A DNA stretch of 64,000 bases from the NCBI GenBank assembly GCA_032622095.1, contig CP136061.1:40183797-40247796 (forward strand), read 5' to 3'. A program made the translations under genes and the position numbers. The notes under the pieces were generated by a model. It worked only from the letters and a program-made list of their open reading frames with translations, was not told where the DNA came from and ran no database searches. Positions 35,171 through 48,251 of the stretch are shown here, in pieces. The stretch is from Siphonodentalium dalli (lineage: Eukaryota > Mollusca > Scaphopoda > Gadilida > Siphonodentaliidae). Each line of letters opens with the position of its first letter. Positions within the stretch are counted from its first letter, which is position 1.

Positions 35171-36040
35171 TCGCTTGTAGACATGCAGATAACTCCCGGT
35201 TAAGCAAAAATTCAAACGGTCGCTTCTTATAAAGAGCGTCTATGTTTTCGTTTACCAAAAGCGGTGGATAATAAAGAGCGTTCTTAATTATATTATGAAC
35301 TTTCGTGGTCAATTTAGACGTATTACTAATTATAGATATTTGTTTTTTGATTCTCGTGGGTCTGCGTCATACGAATGATGGTGATTGCGTGTATTTTTTC
35401 ATTTTTATTTTGTTGATCAACGGAAAATTGGCTCTGAAATTTCTGAATTATTTTGTTTCAAATCGGACCGTGAATCAATATTGTGTTGTTTTACGCATTG
35501 ATTTACGGTCAATATGATATAATATGAGGTTCTCAACTCTCATTGTCTATATGGATCGTAGGTAATTAAGCCCCCCCCCCCCCCCCCCCCCCACATTATG
35601 ATTATTGAAAATCCTATCCGGGAGTAGTTCCAATTCATAAAACAAACGGTGTTACGGTATTGTTCGACTTCATTCGCAAGAATTATTAAATGATATCGCC
35701 GACAAGATCAAAAATATTGAAAGATTTAAAGCACCACACAGTTGGGCTAGGGTTGACTTCGGTTGGGTTTTAAGGGTACTTAAAACTACTTATATGGCTA
35801 AATTTTATGCCATTCGATAATCCTTTGGTATTATAGCTTTCTTTGTCAATATTATTCACTGTTCCAGACGGTACTCATTCTATCTGTTTACAAACCTATC
35901 AGAACTGAATGTAATATTATCGCCATATAATGGCTTCATATTGGCAAGCATTATGCCATTTGAAACTCTAAATAGCATATCCTTTATACAGGGCACTCTA
36001 CTTAGGCATTCAAAGATTACAGCTATGCCTGGCCACTCAA
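35171..36040. other. No gene recognised
   Basis: AT-rich DNA with a run of about 24 C at 35571. No exon recognised. Confidence 0.4.
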
Positions 36041-36289
36041 ATCGTTCATAACACTGTATGTGTACAAGCTTTAATCAGGGACGTAGCGAGAGGGTTCTCT
36101 GTGGTGGTGGTGGAAGTTCAAACTGCAACCATTTGAACCAGGACAAACTCCCAGGTTCGCACAAATTCCATCTGCACCCCGTTGGGTTTGAACTGTTCAA
36201 ACGGACCCCCACCCCCGCTTTGAATAATTTCCAAACTGGTACCCCACGGGGCTTGATTTTTTATTTTTTTTTACTTTATCTTAATTTTG

Positions 36290-36810
36290 ACTGGCCACCA
36301 GGGAAGGGCCATAAAAAAAAATTAAAATCTGATCATGAACTGTAAAATCCTAGCATCTAGAGGTCTAACTTAATGCATATTCAGGCCTTTTGTTTTCTTT
36401 AATTGATTAGCAGTTCATGACTGGCCACTGGGGAGGAAGGACCAGGACCCTTCACCTGGTGGGAGAAATGTTTTTAAACTGAACCTGAAAACTGCAAAAT
36501 CCTAGTATCCAGACTGGTCTCAAGCTCTCTAACTCCAAGTTTTGGAAATTTCCACAGCGGGCTAGCATCACTAAATTAACCCTCTGGGGACCTCATTCTG
36601 CTTAGGCCTCATCTCCTGGGATGCATCTATAATCTCAACTAAAATTCTTTTAGTTACTTTTTCCCTGCAGTTCAGTTTCTATATCCCCTAAGATGCAGAA
36701 GATAACATGCATAATCCCGGTGAGTAATGGTTGAACATCACCAACTTCAACAGGGGAACTTCAGTTTGATCCTGGGTCTCCCATAGCAGTTGAGGCCACA
36801 GCAGAATGAG
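36290..36810. repeat. Decayed repeat fragments, including partial MITE B
   Basis: A short duplicated motif (AAATCCTAGCATCTAGA / AAATCCTAGTATCCAGA) at about 36344 and 36497. Then half of a family B element (GCGGGCTAGCATCACTAAAT, GGGGACCTCATTCTGC) and its interior. Confidence 0.6.
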
Positions 36811-36975
36811 AGAATAAGAGAATGCACTGGCTTACAAGGTCAAGGTAAATATTTTTGGGCCACTGCATTCTCTTATATATGCGAGGCTCCCTATGGGGAA
36901 CTCACATATATAAGAGAATGTATTGTCACAGGGTTTTCGCAAAATTTCAGGAAGCTCCAGTCCTGGAAGGGTTAA
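36800..36975. mobile_element. Truncated MITE family A'
   Basis: One complete CATATATAAGAGAATG hairpin plus the end GTCCTGGAAGGGTTAA, joined to a family B remnant at its left. Confidence 0.7.
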
Positions 36976-37029
36976 GATCTCTATTGGGATTTCATTGTCA
37001 CGTGATACGAGATGCACGCTCAAGTTTTG

Positions 37030-37492
37030 GTCAGACTTGAGAATAAGGTGCCTGTCATTTGCAGAATGAGGTCCCCAGAGGTTGAATTTAGTGACGCTAT
37101 CCCACATAGCAGGCTACCATCACTAAATTTACCCCACGGGTACCTCATTCTGCTTTGGCCTCATCTTCTCTGGAAAGTATCTTTATTATCAAATTTCTAT
37201 AGAAACTTCTTCACAAAGATTCTATTTCTTTTTTAATTTGGTTTCTTTATATCCCCAAATTGGCAGACGACACATTGCATAATCAAGGTTCCCAATGGTG
37301 TACATCACAATATCACCATTTGGGAACTTCAATCTGAGTCTATGTCTCCCATAGCAGATGAGGCCATGCATAATTAGGTCCCAAGAGGGTGAATTTGATG
37401 ATGCTAGCCCGCTACGCGGGATAGTGTCACTAAATTCCCCCTCGGGGGGACCTCATTCTGCAAATGACATGCACCTTATTCTTAGCCTGGTT
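37030..37492. mobile_element. MITE family B, two-hairpin copy
   Basis: Same layout and interior (GGCAGACGACACATTGCATA) as the 16565-17028 copy, with diverged hairpins. Confidence 0.8.
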
Positions 37493-38150
37493 GTGGTTAC
37501 TTTACCAAACAGACTTGGATTGAAATGCATTAGTTGTAACTGGCTTTCATACTGTTGAGGAAGTGTGACATACCAAATATTCCCCTGCGAACCGACCTCG
37601 CCAAAGTTATTGTGCAATCGCAAACAAAATTAACAGAAATAAAGTAATTATTTAAAGGGTAGTAAATCTTTCCAAAATACACGAACATGGCCGGTTTTCG
37701 AACTCGATCAAGCCATTGTTGATCAAGTCTCATATACTGAATATGAACAAACTCAGTTGATATCTGTTCAAGTTATTGTGCAATCACTATCTGTTGAGTA
37801 AGTTCATCAAACGACCGTTGTTGAACTTATTATCTGAATATTGTCTAAGACAAGACAGTCAAAGACTGTGGGGTCACTCACCAGACGGCAAAGACTGATC
37901 AGACTGGGACTCTGGAGACCATAAGTCAGAACTTTTCATAATCACTTTAAAAGAAGTAGATCTAAACAGGATATGCGGCGAATATCTACCTTTAAATTAC
38001 CAAATGTACACTATTGATCACCCCCCCCCCCAGCTCAACATATCCCCTCCCGACCGGGCTCCCAAGTCTTAGGTTGGAATTTCACAACCGACATCTCAAA
38101 CTTTCTCAATTGTTGGAAATTTCCAATTTTGTATTTTAATGATTTTATTA
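37493..38150. other. No gene recognised
   Basis: No exon, clear repeat or RNA gene seen; a C run lies near 38020. Confidence 0.4.
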
Positions 38151-38865
38151 GACACAAAAGTGTTAACATAGCCCCATCATTTCTTAACAGGTTGACCTCA
38201 TGTTAAAAAATTTGAATCTCAGTCACTAAAGGATCCTCCATACTATATGTAAGCTAAATAAAATAGTCCAACCTCTCTTGAGAAGACATTTTAAGTATTA
38301 CTATAGAGACATACAGTTATATCCCTGGTCCCACCGTCCCACCCTATTTAATCTGGTGACCCCATCTGAATCTGAATAAATTTGAATCCCAGGCACCAAA
38401 GAACCCTTCATGCTAAATATCAGTAAAATAGACCTGATGGTCCGTGTGAAGGAAGCATATTAAGAGGAAAACTGTCCTTTGCTTTGCCCCTAGTTGACCA
38501 GTTGACCACATTAAAAACAAATGACCCCATTTGAACAAATCTGAACTCCGGTCACCCAAGGACCCTTCATACCAAATATGAACCCATTCAACCTGATGGT
38601 ACATGAGAAGAAGTCGTTTTTAAGAATTACTATGGAGGGCAAGAGTTATGGCCCTGGCTTCATAACCATTTAACAGAGTGACCTCATTTGAACAAATCTG
38701 AATGTGAGTCACCTAGGGAACATCCGCACCAAATATGAACCCATTCAGTCTTATGATCTAGAGAAGATGTTCAAAGAATTGTTGACAGATGGATGGGCAG
38801 ACAGACAGATGAACAGGTGACAGATGAGAAGTGATGACTATAGCTTCGTCTCAGGTGAGCTTAAA
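38150..38865 (+). repeat. GGATGG-tailed dispersed repeat family G, copy 1
   Basis: Tandem modules (TGACCTCATTTGAACAAATC, CACCAAATATGAACCCATTC, GAGTTATGGCCCTGGCT), ending GACAGATGGATGGGCAGACA and then CGTCTCAGGTGAGCT. The copy at 39470-40010 ends the same way. Confidence 0.8.
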
Positions 38866-38999
38866 AATTACATTGCATTGAACAAATCTGTAAATCACCC
38901 CCCCCCCCCCCCCCCCCCAACACTGTGGGGACATCCCTGCAAGAATATGACATACATGATTTATTTGAATGCCTGACTATATTGGCTTAACAAAATTTC

Positions 39000-39118
39000 C
39001 ATGACCTTGAAAACCAGTGCATTCTCTTTTATATGGGAGGCTCGCATATATAAGAGAATGCACAAGCACAGGGTCTTCATTGCTCTCACCAGCACAACTC
39101 TGGTCATGAAATGGTTAA
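39000..39118. mobile_element. MITE family A' remnant
   Basis: A single GTGCATTCTCTTTTATATG hairpin plus the end GGTCATGAAATGGTTAA. Confidence 0.7.
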
Positions 39119-39469
39119 TATTAATAGTAAAAATAAACTTTATCTGTTAAACAGGTAATTTGTATCCGAGATAAACCTGGAATAAAATTCCATTCATAAA
39201 GCCACTATCAGCTACCAGTATGTCTTGGAGAGCTGTTGACATTGAGATAATTAATGACTGCAAACATTTTGCAGAGCAATACCAATGTATTGTGTTACTC
39301 CTACAGCTGTGATCAAAACAAGAATTTTAATGGGGTGAAGTAGGCAGAGATAATATGGTATGGTACAGCATGGTGTAGCAGGGACAGGAGGTGGGTGGGG
39401 GGGGGGGGGTTGGGTAGCTGTGATGTGTCTAAAACAAATCAAAGATCAAAATGCAAAAATGTAATTTTT

Positions 39470-40010
39470 GGTTTTTAGAGTTATGTCCCTGGCTCCCTAT
39501 TTGACCCAGTGACCCAATTTGAAAACAATCTGAACCCCAGTCACCCAAGGTCCCTCCGTACCAAATATAAGCTAAATCGGCCTAATGTTTCTTGAGATGT
39601 CATTCTAAGAATTACTATGGAGGAATAGAGTTATGGCCCCGTTTCTCAACTAATCAACCTGGTGACCTCATTTGAACACATCTGAACTCCAGTCATTTGA
39701 GAACCCTTCATACCAAATATAAGCTAAATCGGACCAATGGTTCTAGACAAGAAGTCGTTTTAAGAAATACTATGGAGGGAAAGAGTTATGGCCCTGGCTT
39801 CGCAACTATTTGACCCAGTGACCTCATTTGAACAAATCTGAATGGGAGTCACCTAGGGAACATACACACCAAATATGAACCCATTCCGTCTAATGGAATC
39901 AGAGGAGAAGATGTTTAAAGAATTGTTGACGGACGGACGATGAACGGATGGACGAACGACGAGTGATGACTATAGCTCCACCGGAGACTTCGTCTCAGGT
40001 GAGCTAAAAA
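39470..40010 (+). repeat. GGACGG-tailed dispersed repeat family G, copy 2
   Basis: Same modules as 38150-38865, with GACGGACGGACGATGAACGG and the shared CGTCTCAGGTGAGCTAAAA end. Confidence 0.8.
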
Positions 40011-40204
40011 CTACTCATCAATGAGTGTTTAGTATAGAAAGGGTTAACTAATATTTGTGATCTTACCTGTGAACCAGTCATACCATGTCCTTACTCCTAA
40101 TACTGTGACGAGTCTAAAGAGTAAATGCAACACACTGCTATTAAGTTACACTGTTTAGCATTCCAGGAAATCCATTGTAAAATTGCAGCAAGACAAGACA
40201 AATA

Positions 40205-40425
40205 TCTGAACATCTGTATGCATATGCTTGTCAATGTTATCATCTGTATGCATATGCTCGTCAATTGTTATCTGTATGCATATGCTCATCAATGTTATCA
40301 TCTGTATGCATATGCTCATCAATGTTATCATCTGTATGCATATGCTCATCAATGTTATCATCTGTATGCATATGCTCGTCAATGTTATCATCTGTATGCA
40401 TATGCTCGTCAATGTTATCATCTGT
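40205..40425. repeat. 30-bp minisatellite, first block
   Basis: About 7-8 copies of ATCTGTATGCATATGCTCGT plus CAATGTTATC. Preceded by the leader AGCAAGACAAGACAAATATC (40187), which occurs again before the second block. Confidence 0.95.
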
Positions 40426-40580
40426 AGTAGTAGTAGTAGTAGTATTTATTTGTACAATATATAGATATTTGTAACAATACAATATACAAAAGTGAACATA
40501 GGTATATTGTACAGGAGGAGCATGGCCAAAATTGGCCGTCTTCCTGCCGCCCCTATATATAGCTGTAATTTAAGTCATAA
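40426..40580 (-). mobile_element. LINE 3'-tail-like fragment
   Basis: Read on the minus strand, it ends TTGTACAAATAAATAC followed by a (CTA)n run. This is how several non-LTR retrotransposon tails look. Further in is GGCCATGCTCCTCCTGTACA. No coding domain is present, so the assignment is inferred from the microsatellite tail. Confidence 0.45.
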
Positions 40581-40794
40581 AACGACAACGAGAAATGGAA
40601 TGGTATTTTGAAATAACGGAATGGTGTATCCAAACTTATTGCACACATGACGGTTTACCATGGACTGGGCTTAGTATTACTTTATCATAGGTACAGAGTC
40701 TGGCTGAAGTATTATTCCTTTGGAATGGAACAGAGCATGTGTCTTTCAATGTTTCTTTTCATTTTGATCGTACTTGACAGCAAGACAAGACAAA

Positions 40795-43606
40795 TATCTG
40801 AACATCTGTATGCATATGCTTGTCAATGTTATCATCTGTATACATATGCTCGTCAATGTTATCATCTGTATGCATATGCTCGTCAATTGTTATATGTATG
40901 CATATGCTCGTCAATGTTTATCATCTGTATGCATATGCTCGTCAATGTTATCATCTGTATGCATATGCTTGTCAATGTTGTCATCTGTATGCATATGCTT
41001 GTCAATGTTATCATCTGTATACATATGCTTGTCAATGTTATCATCGGTATGCATATGCTTGTCAATGTTATCATCTGTATGCATATGCTTGTCAATGTTA
41101 TCATCTGTATACATATGTTTGTCAATGTTATCATCTGTATGCATATGCTTGTCAATGTTATCATCTGTATGCATATGCTTGTCAATGTTATCATCTGTAT
41201 GCATATGCTTGTCAATGTTATCATCTGTATGCATATGCTCGTCAATTGTTATCTGTATGCATATGCTCGTCAATGTTTATCATCTGTATACATATGCTCG
41301 TCAATGTTATCATCTGTATACATATGCTTGTCAATGTTATCATCTGTATACATATGCTTGTCAATGTTATCATCTGTATGCATATGCTCGTCAATTGTTA
41401 TCTGTATGCATATGCTCGTCAATGTTATCATCTGTATACATATGCTTGTCAATGTTATCATCTGTATACATATGCTCGTCAATGTTATCATCTGTATGCA
41501 TATGCTTGTCAATGTTATCATCTGTATACATATGCTTGTCAATGTTATCATCTGTATACATATGCTCGTCAATGTTTATCATCTGTATACATATGCTCGT
41601 CAATGTTATCATCTGTATGCATATGCTCGTCAATGTTATCATCTGTATGCATATGCTCGTCAATGTTATCATCTGTATACATATGCTCGTCAATGTTATC
41701 ATCTGTATACATATGCTTGTCAATGTTATCATCTGTATACATATGCTCGTCAATGTTATCATCTGTATGCATATGCTCGTCAATTGTTATCTGTATGCAT
41801 ATGCTCGTCAATGTTATCATCTGTATACATATGCTTGTCAATGTTATCATCTGTATACATATGCTCGTCAATGTTATCATCTGTATACATATGCTTGTCA
41901 ATGTTATCATCTGTATGCATATGCTCGTCAATGTTATCTGTATGCATATGCTCGTCAATGTTTATCATATGTATACATAAGCTTGTCAATGTTATCATCT
42001 GTATACATAAGCTTGTCAATGTTATCATCTGTATACATAAGCTTGTCAATGTTATCATCTGTATACATAAGCTTGTCAATGTTATCATCTGTATGCATAT
42101 GCTCGTCAATGTTATCATCTGTATGCATATGCTCGTCAATGTTATCATCTGTATACATATGCTTGTCAATGTTATCATCTGTATACATATGCTCGTCAAT
42201 GTTATCATCTGTATACATACGCTCGTCAATGTTATCATCTGTATGCATATGCTCGTCAATGTTATCATCTGTATGCATACGCTCGTCAATGTTATCATCT
42301 GTATGCATATGCTCGTCAATGTTATCATCTGTATGCATACGCTCATCAATGTTTATCATCTGTATACATAAGCTTGTCAATGTTATCATCTGTATGCATA
42401 TGCTCGTCAATGTTATTATCTGTATGCATATGCTCGTCAATGTTGTTATCTGTATGCATATGCTCATCAATGTTATCATCTGTATGCATATGCTCGTCAA
42501 TGTTATCATCTGTATGCATATGCTCGTCAATGTTATCATCTGTATGCATATGCTCGTCAATGTTATCATCTGTATACATATGCTCGTCAATGTTATCATC
42601 TGTATACATATGCTTGTCAATGTTATCATCTGTATACATATGCTCGTCAATGTTATCATCTGTATACATATGCTCGTCAATGTTATCATCTGTATGCATA
42701 TGCTCGTCAATGTTATCATCTGTATGCATATGCTCGTCAATGTTATCATCTGTATGCATACGCTCGTCAATGTTATCATCTGTATACATATGCTTGTCAA
42801 TATTATCATCTGTATGCATACGCTCATCAATGTTTATCATCTGTATACATAAGCTTGTCAATGTTATCATCTGTATACATATGCTCGTCAATGTTATCAT
42901 CTGTATACATATGCTCGTCAATGTTATCATCTGTATGCATATGCTCGTCAATGTTATCATCTGTATGCATATGCTCGTCAATGTTATCATCTGTATGCAT
43001 ATGCTCGTCAATGTTATCATCTGTATGCATATGCTCATCAATGTTATCATCTGTATGCATATGCTCATCAATGTTATCATCTGTATGCATATGCTCGTCA
43101 ATGTTATCATCTGTATGCATATGCTCATCAATGTTATCATCTGTATGCATATGCTCATCAATGTTATCATCTGTATGCATATGCTCATCAATGTTATCAT
43201 CTGTATGCATATGCTCGTCAATGTTATTATCTGTATGCATATGCTCGTCAATGTTATCATCTGTATGCATATGCTCGTCAATGTTATCATCTGTATGCAT
43301 ATGCTCGTCAATGTTATCATCTGTATGCATATGCTCGTCAATGTTATCATCTGTATACATATGCTCGTCAATGTTATCATCTGTATGCATATGCTCATCA
43401 ATGTTATCATCTGTATGCATATGCTCGTCAATTGTTATCTGTATGCATATGCTCGTCAATGTTATCATCTGTATGCATATGCTCATCAATGTTATCATCT
43501 GTATGCATATGCTCGTCAATGTTATCATCTGTATGCATATGCTCGTCAATGTTATCATCTGTATGCATATGCTCGTCAATGTTATCATCTGTATGCATAT
43601 GTCATG
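40795..43606. repeat. 30-bp minisatellite, main block (2.8 kb)
   Basis: Roughly 95 copies of the 30-bp unit with G/A, C/T and CTCG/CTTG variants, rare 27-bp and 31-bp units, and higher-order duplication (the TTTATCATCTGTATACATAAG junction recurs at about 42352 and 42832, 480 bp apart). Because 30 is divisible by 3 and the unit lacks stops in several frames, very long open frames arise on both strands. They are not genes. Confidence 0.97.
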
Positions 43607-43730
43607 ATGTTGTAATTAATTTGTGGGTCCTGATCATTTAGCTATGATGTTGTAATTAATTTGTGGGTCCTGATCATTTAGCTATGATGTTGTAATTAAT
43701 TTGTGGGTCCTGATCATTTAGCTATGATGT
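43607..43730. repeat. 40-bp tandem repeat, 3 copies
   Basis: Three near-perfect copies containing TTGTGGGTCCTGATCATTTA, directly after the 30-bp array. Confidence 0.93.
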
Positions 43731-44842
43731 TGGGTAAGGGGAGGGGATTACTACTGATTATGTTGGCTATGATGCAGGTGGGCCAATATTCTGTTCAATA
43801 AAGTACTTTTTTTCTCTATTTTGGTGGTCTTTGGTTAATCTGAGTGATTTGGTTAATCTGAGTGATTTGATCAATGAGGAAAAGCAATTGTCTGAAAGAA
43901 ACATTCCAGAACTTGGACTTTATGTTTAACCAAGTTTAACCAAGTCACAGAACAATAACAACAGCCGATGACATACCAGAGCAATTTGGCATTTATTCCA
44001 TGGGGGGGGGGGTCGAAAAAAAAATTCAGGCACGTATGGCATTTTTTCCCTTTCGATCATTTTTTGTACCCACCCACCCCCACCGCCAATTTTTTTTCCG
44101 TTTTCGGCAGTTTTTTCCGACCATTTTTTGACACCCACCCCCCTTTTTAACACTAAAACAGAGATTTGCGGGGGGAAATTCACTGTAAACAGCTGTATAT
44201 GAATTTCTGTGCATACTATTTATCGTGGATGTTAACATGGACATGAAAATAGGAATGAGTCATTTTGAGGTCATTCGGCCAAAAAAACATGGCTGCCAGC
44301 GGCCATCTTGGATTTCAAAATTTCCAACAAAATACAACACGATAACTGCCTGCAGTCAGTTTACAGTTAGAATTACATTATTTCTCTCATTCAAAGTGGG
44401 TTTGAAGCCCAACTCATTGCCAAAACACTAAAAAACAAGCAGGATTTTTTTTTTTTAGTTGCGGAAAAAATTGTTTGTTGGTGGCTTTGACCACCCACCC
44501 ACTACATCGACTAGACCAAGTCTTCTTGGTCCACAACAGCTTGGGATATCGGTTTGGTGATGTTTTGAACATGATGCAATAAATTTCACTTCTTAATTTA
44601 TTCTCAACAATGTTCAAAATGATAAAGCAATTTTGACAGCACTTTTATAATTGATTTTCAACAGTTTGTGACAAAAAATTAATTACTAACAAACGTCAAT
44701 TGAACAAATTTTGATTGACATGATGAGCGTAAAGAGTGAATGAAACAGACAATGAATTTATACATTAATGATAATGAATTTTACATTAATGACATAATTG
44801 AAACACAAACATGGCTATGACACTTTGACTTATGGTTACAGA
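43731..44842. other. No gene recognised; low-complexity G/C- and T-rich stretch
   Basis: 43990-44175 is G-run and T-run DNA giving overlapping open frames on both strands without family features. Confidence 0.4.
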
Positions 44843-44994
44843 CAAGCCTTGAAATAGAGTGTCTGTCATTTGCAGAATGAGGGTCCCCAGAGGGTGAATT
44901 TGGTGATGCTAACTGCTATGCGGGTTAGCATCACTACATTCACCCTCTGGGGACCCTCATTCTGCAAATGACAGACACACTATTTCAAGGCTTG
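44843..44994. mobile_element. MITE family B, compact single-hairpin copy
   Basis: A 152-bp near-perfect palindrome with ends CAAGCCTTGAAATAGAGTG and its inverse. Confidence 0.88.
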
Positions 44995-45099
44995 GTTACA
45001 GAATTAACATTAGACCAATATAAACATATTGCTAGATTCTTGTCCCGTCTGGACACTATTTCGAACCCCATCCTCAAATAGTTTTATTTGGATAATTTT

Positions 45100-45510
45100 G
45101 ATGTAAACATTTTTTCTCATGCCTAAAAGACATATTATGTACTTGTTCGGTATGTGGAACTGATAAGTTAGCATTCAGGCGCTATGTCAACTGGAGGAAT
45201 GTAACATTCTATTAATATCGCCGAAAATTTTAAGCAAATTGACCGTACCACTCCATGGAAAACATCATCAGAACTACGCTCAATTGTAAATATTTACTAC
45301 TCGATTCGGGACGCATCTATCGGCAATAAACTAACGAAAATGATTTCACCATCGAGAGTCACTGCAATTAATTCATATTTTAGAATGACGATGTGTGTTG
45401 TCAATTTGGATACAATATTTGTAAAAATAACTACCTTGAGCAAGATTATTCTCCATTTCTATTTGATCACCCTACCGCAGTGTTTAACATCACTTTGACC
45501 AAAGTTCATT
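45100..45510. repeat. Dispersed repeat H, copy 1
   Basis: Homologous to 58870-59240: shared GGAACTGATAAGTTAG-like, CAACTGGAGGAATGTA and CGATTCGGGACGCA blocks in the same order. No domain recognised. Confidence 0.75.
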
Positions 45511-45756
45511 GCAATGACCATTAATCAGTCTAGTTTGATCAAACTGGGGAAATTACATCATTTGTATTATATAGGGTTGCCCCATAAGGTATTGCTTCAA
45601 TTTCAAGAACTTACTATGACCATTTATATTAGCAAGAATAAAATTTAAATGATAAATTTCGACCACCAGCCCCAATTTTCCAAAATAAGAATCTAGTATT
45701 TTAATTATATTGCTCTTAGAATTCTAGGCACAATCATATACATACATAAATAGTAA

Positions 45757-46172
45757 CAGTGTGTCTGACATTTGCAGAATGATGTCCCCAGAAGGTGAAT
45801 TTAGTAAGGCTATACCACACAGCAGGCTAGCATCACCAAATTTACCTTCTGGGGACCTCATTCTGCTTAGGCCTCATCTTCCGGGAAGAATCTATAGTCT
45901 CAAGTTACTTTTGCCCTTTGTTCAGTTTCTATATGCCCTAATTTGCAGAAGATAAATTGCATAATCGAGGCGACTAATGGGTGACTAATGGGTGAACATC
46001 ACCACCTTCAATCTGATCCTAGGTCTCCCATAGCAGTTGAGGCCTAACCAGAATGAGGTTCCAACTGGGTGAATATATTGATGCTAGCTTGCTGTTCAGG
46101 ATAGCATAACTAAAGTCACCCTCTGTGGACCTCATTCAGCAAATGTCAGACACACTATATCCAGACTTGAAG
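45757..46172. mobile_element. MITE family B, two-hairpin copy
   Basis: GTGTCTGACATTTGCAGAAT start and TGTCAGACACACTAT end, with two diverged hairpins. Confidence 0.8.
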
Positions 46173-46859
46173 TTAGTGCCACCATGGATTTGTTAATGCT
46201 GAGAATCGGAATCGTAAGCTAGAAGGTACACACTTTCTAAAAATTGCAAATATATTGTCGCTTTCTCAGCTTTAACATCAATTGCAAATGTTTCTTTTAT
46301 TTGTTTTAGAAGCCAAAGAAAATATTTGTTACATATTTTAACCTCCTTGTTGCTCTATATCTGTACTGAGTGTGGACCTACTCCAGCATAATCATGTTGT
46401 TATTAGCTTGGACAACTCATGATTTAGTGTGGTCGAAAGAGTGTATCTTGGCGTTTTAAACAAGAGCATTGCTAGGGTGAGGCGAAATAAACCCATGGTA
46501 ATTTCAACATACTGTATGGTGTGACCCAGGTAATACTGTTTTGTGTGGCCCAGGTCATAGTGTATGGTTGCACCAAGTTAGATAATACTAACTTAAATAA
46601 CTTAAATTATGAACAAATGTACACAATGATTAATTGGGTTTTGGGTTGCCTTTCAAGGTTGACTTAACAGGTTCACTGTCAACTACGAGTTATCTCAAAC
46701 TATTTGCATGTAATTGATTGGGCGTCGGCAGTGAACGTGTTAAAGACAGGTGAAAAAAGCACGACCAACAATCTTCAGAAACCAAAATAATGCCAAACTC
46801 ATGTAAAAATAGCCAGGAGAGACTGAAATTCAATATCAACCTGTATACACCCTGTCACA

Positions 46860-47090
46860 AAATCGGCCCCATATTGGATCCACCAGGTCTGGTTCCGTGG
46901 TTTTAGTGATACAGGTCAAAGTTTTGGAGTAGCATTCCATATATGGAAGTCATGAATAATTCAAAAGCTCCATATATGGAAACGCTACTCCAAAACTTTG
47001 ACCAGTAGCACTAAATCCGGGGCTCGAAGAATCTCTAAAACCACAAACGGAACACGATGAATCAAATATAGCTGCGAACCTGTGGTTTCG
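46860..47090. mobile_element. Fold-back MITE family F, copy 2
   Basis: Same arms as 34955-35170 (CCACCAGGTCTGGTTCCG, TTCCATATATGGAAG). Confidence 0.8.
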
Positions 47091-48090
47091 ATTACTGTGA
47101 TAAGTGCGGATGACAGACTTAATGTCAATATTATGCTCAAAGATATTATAAAACAGCTATTTATAAATTTTGATTGATTTTGTTACTTCAGCCTGTGTAG
47201 TAATTTCACTCAAACGACTAGTGTGTTCCCGATAGCTTGCATGACGTAAATGATGTCATGCACAAAAAGCCAGTCGGTACAACAACAATAATTCATTAAT
47301 TCAACATCATATTCTATTGAGTAGATGACTAACTAGCATTGGTGACTAGCGTAGTCTCCCCTACAGTCTGGAGTACAATGGTAACACAGAGTGTCAGCTA
47401 GGGATTGAGGGAATGGGACCACTATAGTCGCTGGGGGGGAAATGTCAGCCCTAGCAACTAACTGCAAATATTTAATATCAGTCGATAATTTAAGCCCAAA
47501 TTCTCATGAATGTAGTCTATGGTATAATGAGTGATATTTTAAGCCCCCCCCCCCATTCACATGAATGTACTTCATGGTAATATGAGTGATAATTTAAGCC
47601 GACATTCTCATGAATTTAGTCTATGGTAATATGAGACAAGGAAACTGCATAATAATGATTTTGTTGTAATTGTTTATTTTGTGAACTTAAGTAGAGCAAA
47701 CATTACTATGTCCAACTTCACTACATTCATGAATATTTTTATACTGTGCAATATTCGCACTTCAGTGGCTAACATTGTATTACTTGACAATGTTATCGTA
47801 ACGTAACAAGGCAGAATCAACCACCTGGTTTTTAGCGATGTCCACTTCGATATGAGCAGTCCTGAAGAGAATTATTTTTTCTGGAAAATATTCCACTAGT
47901 AGTCAGCGTTAATAAAAATAAAATTATCTTTGTTTACCATTCCCTGTTGGTTATATTTAGTTGGAGAGCTATGTGATGTAGACATTAATCTGTGGATGGG
48001 GTATGGAAATATGTCAGATGGGAAACTTTGGCTTGGGGAAGGGGACCCTAAAAGCTGCCCTCAAGAGGACACCCTGAATAACAGTAGATG
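47091..48090. other. Downstream of SETDB1, nothing else recognised
   Basis: Includes a small tandem of the ATTCTCATGAATGTAGTCTA type at about 47490-47635, perhaps 60 bp x 3. It probably contains the SETDB1 3' UTR and transcript end. Confidence 0.5.
47673..47678 (-). promoter_or_regulatory. Possible polyadenylation signal for SETDB1
   Basis: Plus-strand TTTATT reads AATAAA on the minus strand, about 570 bp after the stop codon. Such hexamers are common in AT-rich DNA and no other element supports it. Confidence 0.2.
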
Positions 48091-48099
48091 CCCCTATGG

Positions 48100-48250
48100 T
48101 GGGGCATTTTCCTGCAACATTGGAGTCTGGGGTCCCACAGTAACAATAGTAGACTAGAGTAGTCTGCCCTTACAGTCTGGCATGCCACAGTAACAGTAGA
48201 GGACTAGAGTAATCTGCCCCTAGTCTGGAGTCCCACAGTAACAATAGAGG
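48100..48250 (-). repeat. Tandem ~50-bp copies of the SETDB1 stop-codon region in the putative 3' UTR
   Basis: Plus-strand ACTAGAG, which includes the reverse complement of the stop codon, recurs at 48251, 48203 and 48153. Each is followed by diverged copies of the CYCGTPDC-coding segment. A more diverged, longer copy near 48090-48150 resembles sequence further into the exon. These copies lie after the stop codon, so they should be 3' UTR. A weakly similar fragment may exist near 47350. Confidence 0.8.
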
Positions 48251-48251
48251 A

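Noticed and set aside
40647-43615. Very long open frames (up to 692 codons) with CMHMLVNVII- or TDDNIDEHMH-type repeats on both strands
   Set aside because: They come from a 30-bp minisatellite without stops in several frames. There are equally long frames on both strands and no non-repetitive domain.
43926-44244. Frames rich in GGG and FFP residues
   Set aside because: Homopolymer-rich DNA gives open frames on both strands; no domain.
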